Positions 5,739 through 11,702 of a stretch of 11,702 nucleotides of DNA are shown piece after piece (position 1 is the stretch's first letter; each line of letters begins with the position of its first letter). Under the pieces are notes generated by a model, which saw only the letters and a program-made list of their open reading frames with translations, was not told the origin of the DNA and made no database searches. This DNA is from Rhizobiaceae bacterium (GTDB lineage Bacteria; Pseudomonadota; Alphaproteobacteria; Rhizobiales; Rhizobiaceae). The position numbers were made by a program, and so were the translations under genes. Where the stretch lies: positions 1-11,702 of the forward strand of contig JAEUMA010000480.1 of the NCBI GenBank assembly GCA_016793565.1, in the 5' to 3' direction.

Positions 5739-7058
5739 CTACGCCCCGCCCGCCTTCTCTCTGCGCAGTTTCGACCAATATTCCAGGCGCTTGCGGATTT
5801 CGCGCTCGAAGCCGCGGTCGGGCGGATTGTAAAAAGTCTGCCGTCCCATCTTCTCCGGAAAATAGTCCTGACCGGAGAAGGCGTCGGGCTGGTCGTGGTC
5901 GTACTGATAGCCCTCGCCGTAGTTCTCGGCCTTCATGAGCTTGGTCGGGGCGTTGAGGATATACTTGGGCGGCAACAGCGAGCCATTCTCCTTGGCCGCG
6001 CGCATGGCCGCCTTGAAAGCGGTGTAGACGGCATTCGATTTCGGCGCGGTCGCGAGGTACACGCAGGCCTCGGCGAAGGCGAGTTCGCCTTCCGGCGAGC
6101 CGAGATAATCGTAAGCGTCCTTCGCGGCATTGGCCACAACCAGCGCCTGGGGGTCCGCCAGCCCGATATCCTCCACCGCCATGCGCACCAGCCGCCGGCC
6201 GAGATAGAGCGGGTCTTCGCCGGCGTCGAACATGCGCGCCAGATAGTAGAGCGCAGCGTCGGGATCCGAGCCGCGAACAGACTTGTGCAGCGCCGAGATC
6301 AGGTTGTAGTGGCCGTCCTGGCTCTTGTCGTAGACGGGCGCGCGGCGTTGAACAACGCGCTGCAGGCCGGCGGCGTCGAACACTTCTCCCGGGCGCGCGG
6401 CGCGCCAGACCTCTTCCGCCAGCGTCAGCGCGGCGCGGCCGTCGCCGTCCGCCATGCGCAGAAGCACGGCGCGCGCCTCCTCATCCAGCGGCAGTGGCCT
6501 GCCCTCCACCGCCTCCGCGCGCCCGAGCAGCATCGCGATGCTGTCCTCGCCCAGCGTGTGGAACACCAGCACGCGCGCCCGCGACAGCAGAGCGGCGTTG
6601 AGTTCGAATGACGGGTTTTCTGTGGTTGCACCGACAAGCACGACCGTGCCGTCTTCCATGACGGGCAGGAAAGAGTCCTGCTGAGCACGATTGAAGCGAT
6701 GGATCTCGTCGACGAACAGCAATGTCTGGCGCCCGTTCGAGCGCCGCAAACGGGCGCTCTCGAAAACCTTCTTCAGGTCGGCAACGCCGGAGAAGATGGC
6801 CGATATCTGCTCGAACGCCAGATCGGTCTCGCCCGCGAGCAATCGGGCGACGGTCGTCTTGCCGGTACCCGGCGGCCCCCAGAAGATCATCGAGCCGAGC
6901 GAGCCGGCTGCGATCATGCGGGTCAGTGCGCCATCCGGCCCCGTCAGATGCTCCTGCCCCACCACCTCAGCCAGCGTCGCCGGGCGCAAGCGATCCGCTA
7001 GCGGCCGGCCCGGCGGCGGAGCGCGGCGGGTCGGCTCGGTTCCGAAGAGGTCGGCCAT
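5739..7058 (-). CDS. rarA: Replication-associated recombination protein A (MgsA/RarA AAA+ ATPase)
   Basis: The 439-residue product is a clamp-loader-like AAA+ ATPase that acts at stalled replication forks as a tetramer. Motifs in order are VVGQEHLTGPDG (32-43), Walker A GPPGTGKTT (61-69), Walker B LLFVDEIHRFN (113-123), sensor 1 VGATTENPSFELN (142-154) and the arginine-finger region LLSRARV (157-163). The family C-terminal half follows, with DGHYNLISALHKS, RMAVEDIGLADPQAL and NAPTKLMKAENYGEGYQYDH. An N-terminal MADLFG segment resembles the clamp or SSB-contact peptides seen in homologues, which is inference. The ATG is only 9 nt after the degP stop and has no good ribosome binding site, so translation is likely coupled to degP. 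Length and motifs are normal. Confidence 0.95.
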   Translation of the reverse strand: MADLFGTEPTRRAPPPGRPLADRLRPATLAEVVGQEHLTGPDGALTRMIAAGSLGSMIFWGPPGTGKTTVARLLAGETDLAFEQISAIFSGVADLKKVFESARLRRSNGRQTLLFVDEIHRFNRAQQDSFLPVMEDGTVVLVGATTENPSFELNAALLSRARVLVFHTLGEDSIAMLLGRAEAVEGRPLPLDEEARAVLLRMADGDGRAALTLAEEVWRAARPGEVFDAAGLQRVVQRRAPVYDKSQDGHYNLISALHKSVRGSDPDAALYYLARMFDAGEDPLYLGRRLVRMAVEDIGLADPQALVVANAAKDAYDYLGSPEGELAFAEACVYLATAPKSNAVYTAFKAAMRAAKENGSLLPPKYILNAPTKLMKAENYGEGYQYDHDQPDAFSGQDYFPEKMGRQTFYNPPDRGFEREIRKRLEYWSKLRREKAGGA

Positions 7059-7067
7059 CAGAGCGGT

Positions 7068-8579
7068 TCAGAAGCGCAGCGTTTGCCGCAGAATCTGGCC
7101 GTCGCGCTGAATCGTAAAACTCCAGCGGCGCGAATTCTGGCCGGCGGCCTGCACCACATCCTGCGCGCTCGCCATCTGCTCGCCGTTGATCTCGCGGATG
7201 ATGTCGCCCGGACGCAAGCCGACCTGGGCAGCCGGCGAACGCCTTACGATCTCCGTGATCGCGGCACCCTTGCTGTCGACCGGCACGCCCAGCCGCTGCG
7301 ACAGCGTGGCGGAAAGGTCGGTAACCTTAGCTCCGGCGAACGGGCTGCGCCCGTCGATCACCACCGATGCCGGCGTCAGGTCCGGCGGCGTCTTTTCGAG
7401 CACCACGTTCACCGACTTCTCCGTTCCCTTGCTCAGCACGGTGAGGTCGACCGGCTTGCCGATCGAAAGCGTCGCGAGACGATAACCCAGCGCGTCGACA
7501 TGCTCGATCTGCGCCTTATTGAGCGCCAGCACCACGTCTCCGGGGCGCAGGCCAGCACGAGCGGCCGGGCCGTCATCGACCACGGCGGCGACGAGCGCGC
7601 CCGACGGGCGCGGCAGGCCGAGCGCCTCGGCGATCTGCGCCGTCACCGGCTCGAAGGTAGCGCCGATGAACGGACGCTCGAAATGGTCGCTGCCCGAACG
7701 GGCCGCCTCGACGACCACGCGCACGATGTTCGAGGGAATGGCGAAGCCGATGCCGATCGAGCCGCCCGACCGGCTGTAGATCGCCGTGTTGATGCCGATC
7801 AGTTGCCCGGCCATGTTGATCAGCGCACCGCCTGAATTGCCCGGGTTGATGGCCGCATCGGTCTGGATGAAGAAGCCGAAATCGGAAATGCCGATATGCG
7901 AGCGCGCCAGAGCCGAGACGATGCCGCTGGTGGTCGTCTGGCCAACGCCGAAGGGGTTGCCGATCGCCAGGACCAGATCGCCCACTTCCAGCGCTTCGGA
8001 ATCGCCGATCGGCACGACAGGAAACGGCCCCTTGTCCTCGATCTTCAGCACGGCGAGGTCGAGAGTTTCGTCCTTGAGCAGGACTTTGCTCTCGAACTCG
8101 CGCCCGTCCGCTGTAGCCACCTTGATCTCGTCGGCGTTGCGGATGACGTGAAAGTTCGTGACGACCAAGCCGTCGGCGTCGACAAGGACGCCGGAACCCA
8201 ATGAAGCCTGCACACGTGGCGGCATCTGCTGCTGACGGCCGAAGAACTCCTCGAAGAAAGGATCGCCCGCGAACGGCGAGGTCGAACGTGCCGCCACCTG
8301 CTGGGAAGCATAGACGTTGACGACCGCCGGGGCGGTCTCCTTCACCAGCTTGGCGTAGGAGAGCTGGACCTCCTTCTCGCCGAACGGAACGCGCCTTTCG
8401 ACCGACATATCGGGGGCCGACGGCTGCGACGCGGGTTCTTCCTGCTGGGTGCCGCGCAGCAGCTCCTTCATCAGGGCGCCGAGAATATTGTCGGCAACGT
8501 CATTGGCCGACGCCGGCACGAGCATGCCGATCGGCGACAAGAGCGCGACGGCGAAGATCAACGAACGGGCAAAGCGCAA
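7068..8579 (-). CDS. Do-family periplasmic serine protease (DegP/HtrA-like)
   Basis: This envelope protease/chaperone degrades or refolds damaged exported proteins. From the proposed start it has 503 residues. A signal peptide covers about 1-25 (basic MRFAR, hydrophobic core, ASA before N26). A trypsin-like domain carries catalytic His144 (TNFHVI), Asp174 (ETLDLAVLK) and Ser249 (NPGNSGGAL). PDZ domains follow at about 305-395 and 410-500, each with a GLRPGD motif. I prefer the TTG at 8579 because AGGAGG (8588-8593) lies eight bases upstream and the signal peptide then begins properly. An ATG at 8612 would add 11 odd residues and ignore that ribosome binding site. It could equally be called degQ or mucD; these cannot be separated by eye. 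The next gene, rarA, starts 9 nt downstream. Confidence 0.94.
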   Translation of the reverse strand: MRFARSLIFAVALLSPIGMLVPASANDVADNILGALMKELLRGTQQEEPASQPSAPDMSVERRVPFGEKEVQLSYAKLVKETAPAVVNVYASQQVAARSTSPFAGDPFFEEFFGRQQQMPPRVQASLGSGVLVDADGLVVTNFHVIRNADEIKVATADGREFESKVLLKDETLDLAVLKIEDKGPFPVVPIGDSEALEVGDLVLAIGNPFGVGQTTTSGIVSALARSHIGISDFGFFIQTDAAINPGNSGGALINMAGQLIGINTAIYSRSGGSIGIGFAIPSNIVRVVVEAARSGSDHFERPFIGATFEPVTAQIAEALGLPRPSGALVAAVVDDGPAARAGLRPGDVVLALNKAQIEHVDALGYRLATLSIGKPVDLTVLSKGTEKSVNVVLEKTPPDLTPASVVIDGRSPFAGAKVTDLSATLSQRLGVPVDSKGAAITEIVRRSPAAQVGLRPGDIIREINGEQMASAQDVVQAAGQNSRRWSFTIQRDGQILRQTLRF

Positions 8580-8670
8580 AGACGAATCCTCCTGGGCGGC
8601 ACGGCACCGCATCTTGCCGCAGATTGTGCAGAATGAAAGGCGTCGGCCGCGCTTGAAAGCGTGCCCCGGC

Positions 8671-9810
8671 CTAGGCCGCCGGGGTCGCCTCGGCTTCCGT
8701 GCCGACCACGCGCGGCTTGGCTATGAAGCCGCGGTTGGACTGGCGGACCTTCGCCGCCGCCTCGTCGTATAGAAATGGCAGAAATGCGTAGCGCTTGCCC
8801 CGCTTGACCTCGGAAACCCAGTGCAGGAGCGAACAGGAGAACACCACGGCGCCGCCTGCGGGCGGCTTGAAGGTCTGCGGGCCATATTCGGGAAAGCCGA
8901 CCTCGCCGCCGTCGAACTCGGAGTTGAGGTTGATCGACACTGCAAAACGCCGATGCGCGGTGCCCATCGTGGTGTTGTCGCGATGCGCGCCGAAATGGCC
9001 ACCGGTTTCGGAATCGTAGCAGCCGATCAGAAACCGCTCCATCCGTGTCACGTCGAACTGATGAATCTTCTTGATCTCCGGCACCACGCGCCGCGCGAGC
9101 TTCTGCTGGATGATCGCCTGCAGATTCTCGTCCTCGACATGGTAGTCCGTGCGGCGCTTGTGGCGCGGATCGAGGATCTCCACCGTCTTGCCGTCGACAT
9201 CACGCATGAAACCGGTCTCGCGCGCGTTTCCGGAATTGTGCAAATCGATCAGTTGCCGGCAGAAGTCCGGCTCGAAGACGTTGGGCAGAACGATGATCGG
9301 GGCCTGGATATGGAAGCCCGGAAACTGGTCGACCGGCGGTAGCGCGCTCACATAGGCCAGGATCTTGTCGACCTCGGCGCCATCACCCTCGGGTTCGAAC
9401 ACGGCGCGGATGCGCAGGTTCGGATCGAGCACGATGTAGCGTCGGCGCAGCGAGATGCTGCCGGTGCTCTGGTTCTCCGGCACGATTCCGTAGAGCTTGC
9501 TCACGGAATAGTCGAAGTCGCGCAGGAAATGGATGCCCGGCATCTCGCCCTTCAAACGGCCAATCCCGGGATCGCGGCGGTCGATGCCAACGCCGACGAA
9601 CACGCGGTTGCCGTCGAACAATGCGCGGCCACGCTCCAGAACCTGCAGCATCTGCTGCCCCCTGGCGTCGGCGGTCGTGGCGAAGAAGCAGAGGACCGTG
9701 TACTTTCCGCCGAGAAAGTCGAAGACCATCTTGGGGCCGCCCGACGTCTCCTGGATGAATTGCGGCGCCGGGTCTCCCGGCTGAATTGCACGATATGCGA
9801 TGTCGCTCAT
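8671..9810 (-). CDS. Fusion of a redoxin-like domain with a 2OG-Fe(II) oxygenase (prolyl-4-hydroxylase type)
   Basis: The 379-residue product has two domains. Residues ~8-155 have a thioredoxin/peroxiredoxin fold pattern (PGDPAPQF, then KYTVLCFFATTADARGQQ, VGVGIDRRD, YIVLDPNLRIRAVF). Residues ~172-350 are an iron- and 2-oxoglutarate-dependent oxygenase. The iron ligands are His276 and Asp278 (GAHRDN) and His330 (LLHWV), with Arg340 ten residues on as the likely 2-oxoglutarate contact. FDGGEVGFPEYG and KPPAGGAVVFS are typical of this family. The oxygenase looks active. The redoxin half lacks a cysteine where 1- and 2-Cys peroxiredoxins carry it (T-x-x-C after the FFP-like strand). Its only cysteine, C41, lies earlier, inside the beta-strand. 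It may be a binding or docking domain. No signal peptide is seen, so it is probably cytoplasmic. The substrate is unknown. Confidence 0.85.
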   Translation of the reverse strand: MSDIAYRAIQPGDPAPQFIQETSGGPKMVFDFLGGKYTVLCFFATTADARGQQMLQVLERGRALFDGNRVFVGVGIDRRDPGIGRLKGEMPGIHFLRDFDYSVSKLYGIVPENQSTGSISLRRRYIVLDPNLRIRAVFEPEGDGAEVDKILAYVSALPPVDQFPGFHIQAPIIVLPNVFEPDFCRQLIDLHNSGNARETGFMRDVDGKTVEILDPRHKRRTDYHVEDENLQAIIQQKLARRVVPEIKKIHQFDVTRMERFLIGCYDSETGGHFGAHRDNTTMGTAHRRFAVSINLNSEFDGGEVGFPEYGPQTFKPPAGGAVVFSCSLLHWVSEVKRGKRYAFLPFLYDEAAAKVRQSNRGFIAKPRVVGTEAEATPAA

Positions 9811-9836
9811 CTCTCGGATCCTCGTCTTTCGTCAGA

Positions 9837-9858
9837 TTGGCGGCAAGCAGACCGCCAA
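9837..9858 (-). promoter_or_regulatory. Inverted repeat (leader hairpin or operator) upstream of the 2OG oxygenase gene
   Basis: TTGGCGG (9837-9843) and CCGCCAA (9852-9858) are exact 7-bp inverted repeats around 8 nt. The repeat ends 26 nt before the oxygenase ATG and lies downstream of the candidate promoter. It could fold in the mRNA leader or serve as a repressor site. No T-run follows, so it is not a terminator. Confidence 0.4.
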
Positions 9859-9929
9859 GCGAGGCCAAAACCTCTCCCTCGTCAAGCTCCGCCGCGCCTA
9901 GAGGCAGCGACGTTTGCCGTACAGGAAAT

Positions 9930-9958
9930 GTCATAGCCACGCTGCCGAGGCTCCGCAA
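9930..9958 (-). promoter_or_regulatory. Candidate sigma-70 promoter of the redoxin/2OG oxygenase unit
   Basis: On the minus strand TTGCGG (-35, 9953-9958) and TATGAC (-10, 9930-9935) are separated by 17 bp, directly after the rplQ terminator. The start would be near 9923, giving a leader of about 112 nt. Each box differs from consensus at two positions. The position just after a terminator supports the call, but it rests on pattern only. Confidence 0.4.
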
Positions 9959-9973
9959 GCAGCCCCGAAACGC

Positions 9974-10000
9974 AAAAAAGGGGCCTCTAAGGCCCCTTTC
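9974..10000 (-). terminator. Rho-independent terminator after rplQ (end of the alpha operon)
   Basis: GGGGCC (9980-9985) pairs with GGCCCC (9991-9996) around TCTAA, extended by AAA/TTT. On the minus strand the stem is followed by six T (complement of 9974-9979). It starts about 22 nt after the rplQ stop and cleanly closes the ribosomal operon. Confidence 0.92.
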
Positions 10001-10021
10001 TTTTCGGTGCCTGCCACCTGA

Positions 10022-10450
10022 TCAGGCGGCAGCGGCCTCGTCGGCGCCTTCGGCTTCGAGGCGCGCGCGATCGGCGGCGCCCTTGGCGGAGACGTCACGA
10101 TCGACGAACTCGATCACGGCCATCGCGGCGTTATCGCCGTGGCGGAAGCCCGCCTTCATGATGCGCAGGTAGCCGCCGTTGCGGGCCGCATAGCGCGGGG
10201 CGAGCGTCTCAAACAGACGCTTGACGACGTTCTCGTTGCCGATCTGGGCGATCACCTGACGGCGTGCGTGCAGATCACCACGCTTGCCGAGCGTCACCAG
10301 CTTCTCGACGTAGGGACGCAGGTCCTTCGCCTTCGGCAGGGTGGTGACGATCTGCTCATGCTCGATCAGAGACACGGCGAGGTTGGCAAGCATCGATTTG
10401 CGGTGGCTTACACTGCGTGCAAAACGGCGGCCTTTGAAACCGTGGCGCAT
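10022..10450 (-). CDS. rplQ: 50S ribosomal protein L17
   Basis: The 142-residue product is a large-subunit ribosomal protein sited near the exit tunnel. It shows the L17 signature from the N-terminus: MRHGFKGRRFARSVSHRKSM, then NLAVSLIEHEQIVTTLPKAK, LRPYVEKLVTLGKRGDLHAR, and the end of the core GGYLRIMKAGFRHGDNAAMA. An acidic, alanine-rich tail (EAEGADEAAAA) is common in alphaproteobacteria. The ATG has AAGGAAAAG just upstream. The gene follows rpoA by 102 nt, as the last gene of the alpha operon, and is followed by a strong terminator. The length is normal and nothing is broken. Confidence 0.97.
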   Translation of the reverse strand: MRHGFKGRRFARSVSHRKSMLANLAVSLIEHEQIVTTLPKAKDLRPYVEKLVTLGKRGDLHARRQVIAQIGNENVVKRLFETLAPRYAARNGGYLRIMKAGFRHGDNAAMAVIEFVDRDVSAKGAADRARLEAEGADEAAAA

Positions 10451-10552
10451 GGCTCTTTTCCTTCTTTAGCTGTTCAAGAGGCCACGGCCTCTGATGGTTT
10501 TCCGCATGACCGTCGGACCACGCGGGTCCTCGGCATCATGCTCTATTCAGGC
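10451..10552 (-). other. rpoA-rplQ spacer with two small inverted repeats
   Basis: This 102-nt spacer holds AGAGGCC/GGCCTCT (10477-10483 and 10486-10492) and GGACC/GGTCC (10515-10519 and 10525-10529). Neither is followed by a T-run on the minus strand, so neither is a convincing terminator. They may be processing or stability hairpins in the alpha-operon mRNA, or chance in GC-rich DNA. Confidence 0.3.
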
Positions 10553-11563
10553 TCAGTACTGGTCTTCGTAACGCTTCGCGAGGTCTTCGATGTTTTCCGG
10601 CGGCCAATCCGGCACTTCCATGCCGAGGTGCAGGCCCATAGCGGCCAGAACTTCCTTGATCTCGTTGAGCGACTTGCGACCGAAATTCGGCGTACGCAGC
10701 ATCTCGGCTTCCGTCTTCTGGATCAGGTCGCCGATGTAGACGATGTTGTCGTTCTTCAGGCAGTTGGCCGAGCGGACGGAGAGCTCAAGCTCGTCCACCT
10801 TCTTGAGCAGCGCCGGGTTGAAGGCGAGCTCGGTGACGGCCTCGGCCGCGACTTCCTTCTGCGGCTCGTCGAAGTTGACGAACAGGCCGAGCTGGTCCTG
10901 GAGGATGCGCGCAGCGAAGGCTACCGCGTCTTCGCCCGAAACGGCGCCGTTGGTCTCGATCGTCATGGTCAGCTTGTCGTAGTCGAGAACCTGGCCCTCG
11001 CGGGTGTTCTCGACCTTGTAGGAGACCTTCTTGACCGGCGAATAAAGGCTGTCGACCGGAATGAGGCCGATCGGCGCATCTTCTGCACGGTTGCGGTCAG
11101 CAGGCACATAGCCCTTGCCGGTATCGACCGTGAACTCCATGCGAATTTCGGCCCCGTCATCCAACGTGCAGATGATGTGGTCGGGATTCAGGATCTCGAT
11201 GTCACCGACCGTCTGAATGTCGCCAGCCTTGACCGGTCCCGGGCCCTGCTTGCGCACGACCATGCGCTTCGGGCCATCGCCTTCCATCTTGATGGCGATT
11301 TCCTTGATGTTGAGCACGATGTCCGTGACATCCTCGCGGACGCCGCCGATGGACGAGAATTCGTGCAGCACGCCGTCGATCTGCACCGCGGTCACCGCCG
11401 CGCCACGCAGCGACGACAAAAGCACGCGCCGCAGCGCGTTGCCGAGGGTAAGGCCAAAGCCACGCTCGAGCGGCTCGGCTACAAGCGTCGTCAAGGTCTT
11501 GCCCTTCGAGGAGAACTCGACCTTGTTCGGCTTGATCAATTCCTGCCAGTTTTTCTGGATCAT
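10553..11563 (-). CDS. rpoA: DNA-directed RNA polymerase alpha subunit
   Basis: The 336-residue product forms the dimer scaffold of RNA polymerase and contacts promoters and activators through its C-terminal domain. The N-terminal domain includes EPLERGFGLTLGNALRRVLL (30-49), the conserved dimer/assembly region, and the VDSLYSPVKKVSYKVENTR segment (170-188). The C-terminal domain (about 250-320) has ELSVRSANCLKNDNI (260-274), whose Arg264 matches the DNA-contacting R265 of E. coli, and TPNFGRKSLNEIKEVL (291-306). The start is the ATG at 11563, with GGAAGGA upstream and the usual MIQKNWQELIKPNK N-terminus. An earlier in-frame ATG at 11596 would add 11 residues that are not family-like. The gene lies between rpsK and rplQ, the standard alpha-operon order. 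Confidence 0.98.
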   Translation of the reverse strand: MIQKNWQELIKPNKVEFSSKGKTLTTLVAEPLERGFGLTLGNALRRVLLSSLRGAAVTAVQIDGVLHEFSSIGGVREDVTDIVLNIKEIAIKMEGDGPKRMVVRKQGPGPVKAGDIQTVGDIEILNPDHIICTLDDGAEIRMEFTVDTGKGYVPADRNRAEDAPIGLIPVDSLYSPVKKVSYKVENTREGQVLDYDKLTMTIETNGAVSGEDAVAFAARILQDQLGLFVNFDEPQKEVAAEAVTELAFNPALLKKVDELELSVRSANCLKNDNIVYIGDLIQKTEAEMLRTPNFGRKSLNEIKEVLAAMGLHLGMEVPDWPPENIEDLAKRYEDQY

Positions 11564-11666
11564 TCGCTGGTCCTTCCTGCCCCTGCCACCATCCAATCGT
11601 GGCAGGCGATCTGGAATTGCCGCAGAGGACCGCCAATGGCGTTCGATGCGGCGGTGCTAGAAATCT

Positions 11667-11702
11667 CTAGACGCGACGCTTCTTGCGCGGGCGGCAGCCA
11701 TT
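11667..11702 (-). CDS. rpsK: 30S ribosomal protein S11, last 11 codons
   Basis: At the right edge the minus strand reads NGCRPRKKRRV followed by TAG. This is the nearly invariant C-terminus of S11, a small-subunit platform protein. The rest lies outside the window. It stands 103 nt upstream of rpoA, the expected order in the alpha operon. Confidence 0.93.
   Translation of the reverse strand, partial: NGCRPRKKRRV

Noticed and set aside
8664..8684. CCCCGGC/GCCGGGG hairpin over the stop codon of the 2OG oxygenase gene as a terminator
   Set aside because: The stem is good but no T-run follows on the minus strand. GC-rich coding sequence easily gives such stems, so it was left out as a terminator.
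9383..9958. Alternative minus-strand frame upstream of and overlapping the redoxin/2OG gene
   Set aside because: The part before 9810 (LPLGAAELDEGEVLASLGGLL) looks protein-like, but its ATG lies in the likely -10 region. The rest is out of frame with a well-supported gene and becomes nonsense.

Overview
The window reads as chromosomal DNA of an alphaproteobacterium of the order Rhizobiales, most like the Mesorhizobium/Phyllobacteriaceae group. This rests on high GC, on a eukaryotic-type glutamine synthetase II paired head-to-head with a GstI-type translation inhibitor, and on the protein character of RpoA, L17, ATP12 and L9. Family identities come from recognising protein sequence by eye; no search was run. 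Almost all the DNA is accounted for by recognisable, mostly housekeeping genes. There is no tRNA, rRNA, CRISPR array, prophage or insertion sequence.

Left edge (1-340). An open frame runs from a fragment resembling the N-terminus of 1-deoxyxylulose-5-phosphate synthase directly into the C-terminus of ribosomal protein L9. The two parts meet at a shared CTGCAC. This is most likely an assembly or library chimera at the contig end. L9 and glnII converge on a strong, nearly symmetric terminator at 300-338.

Nitrogen module (368-2028). glnII is on the minus strand and a small gstI-like gene is on the plus strand, with about 425 bp between them. That region holds a near-perfect sigma-54 promoter for glnII (1494-1509), a perfect 9-bp inverted repeat upstream of it (1624-1651) and a plausible sigma-70 promoter for gstI (1734-1762). 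This matches the regulatory pair known in Rhizobium leguminosarum, where NtrC and sigma-54 turn on glnII under nitrogen limitation and GstI blocks translation of glnII mRNA when nitrogen is plentiful.

Minus-strand gene train (2070-9810). In order of transcription it comprises a redoxin-like/2OG-Fe(II) oxygenase fusion, a DegP/HtrA-type periplasmic protease, the replication-linked ATPase RarA, an HNH endonuclease gene broken by one stop codon, the fluoride channel CrcB, an RluA-type pseudouridine synthase, an EamA/DMT transporter and the F1-ATPase assembly factor ATP12. Several junctions are tight (9-nt gap, 4-nt overlap, 17-nt overlap), so stretches of it are probably co-transcribed.

Right edge (9974-11702). 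This is the end of the ribosomal alpha operon on the minus strand: the last residues of rpsK (S11), then rpoA and rplQ, closed by a clear terminator at 9974-10000. A candidate promoter at 9930-9958 starts the next unit.

I did not find a convincing wholly new system. The items most worth a second look are the redoxin/2OG oxygenase fusion, whose redoxin half lacks the expected peroxidatic cysteine, and the detailed layout of the glnII-gstI control region.
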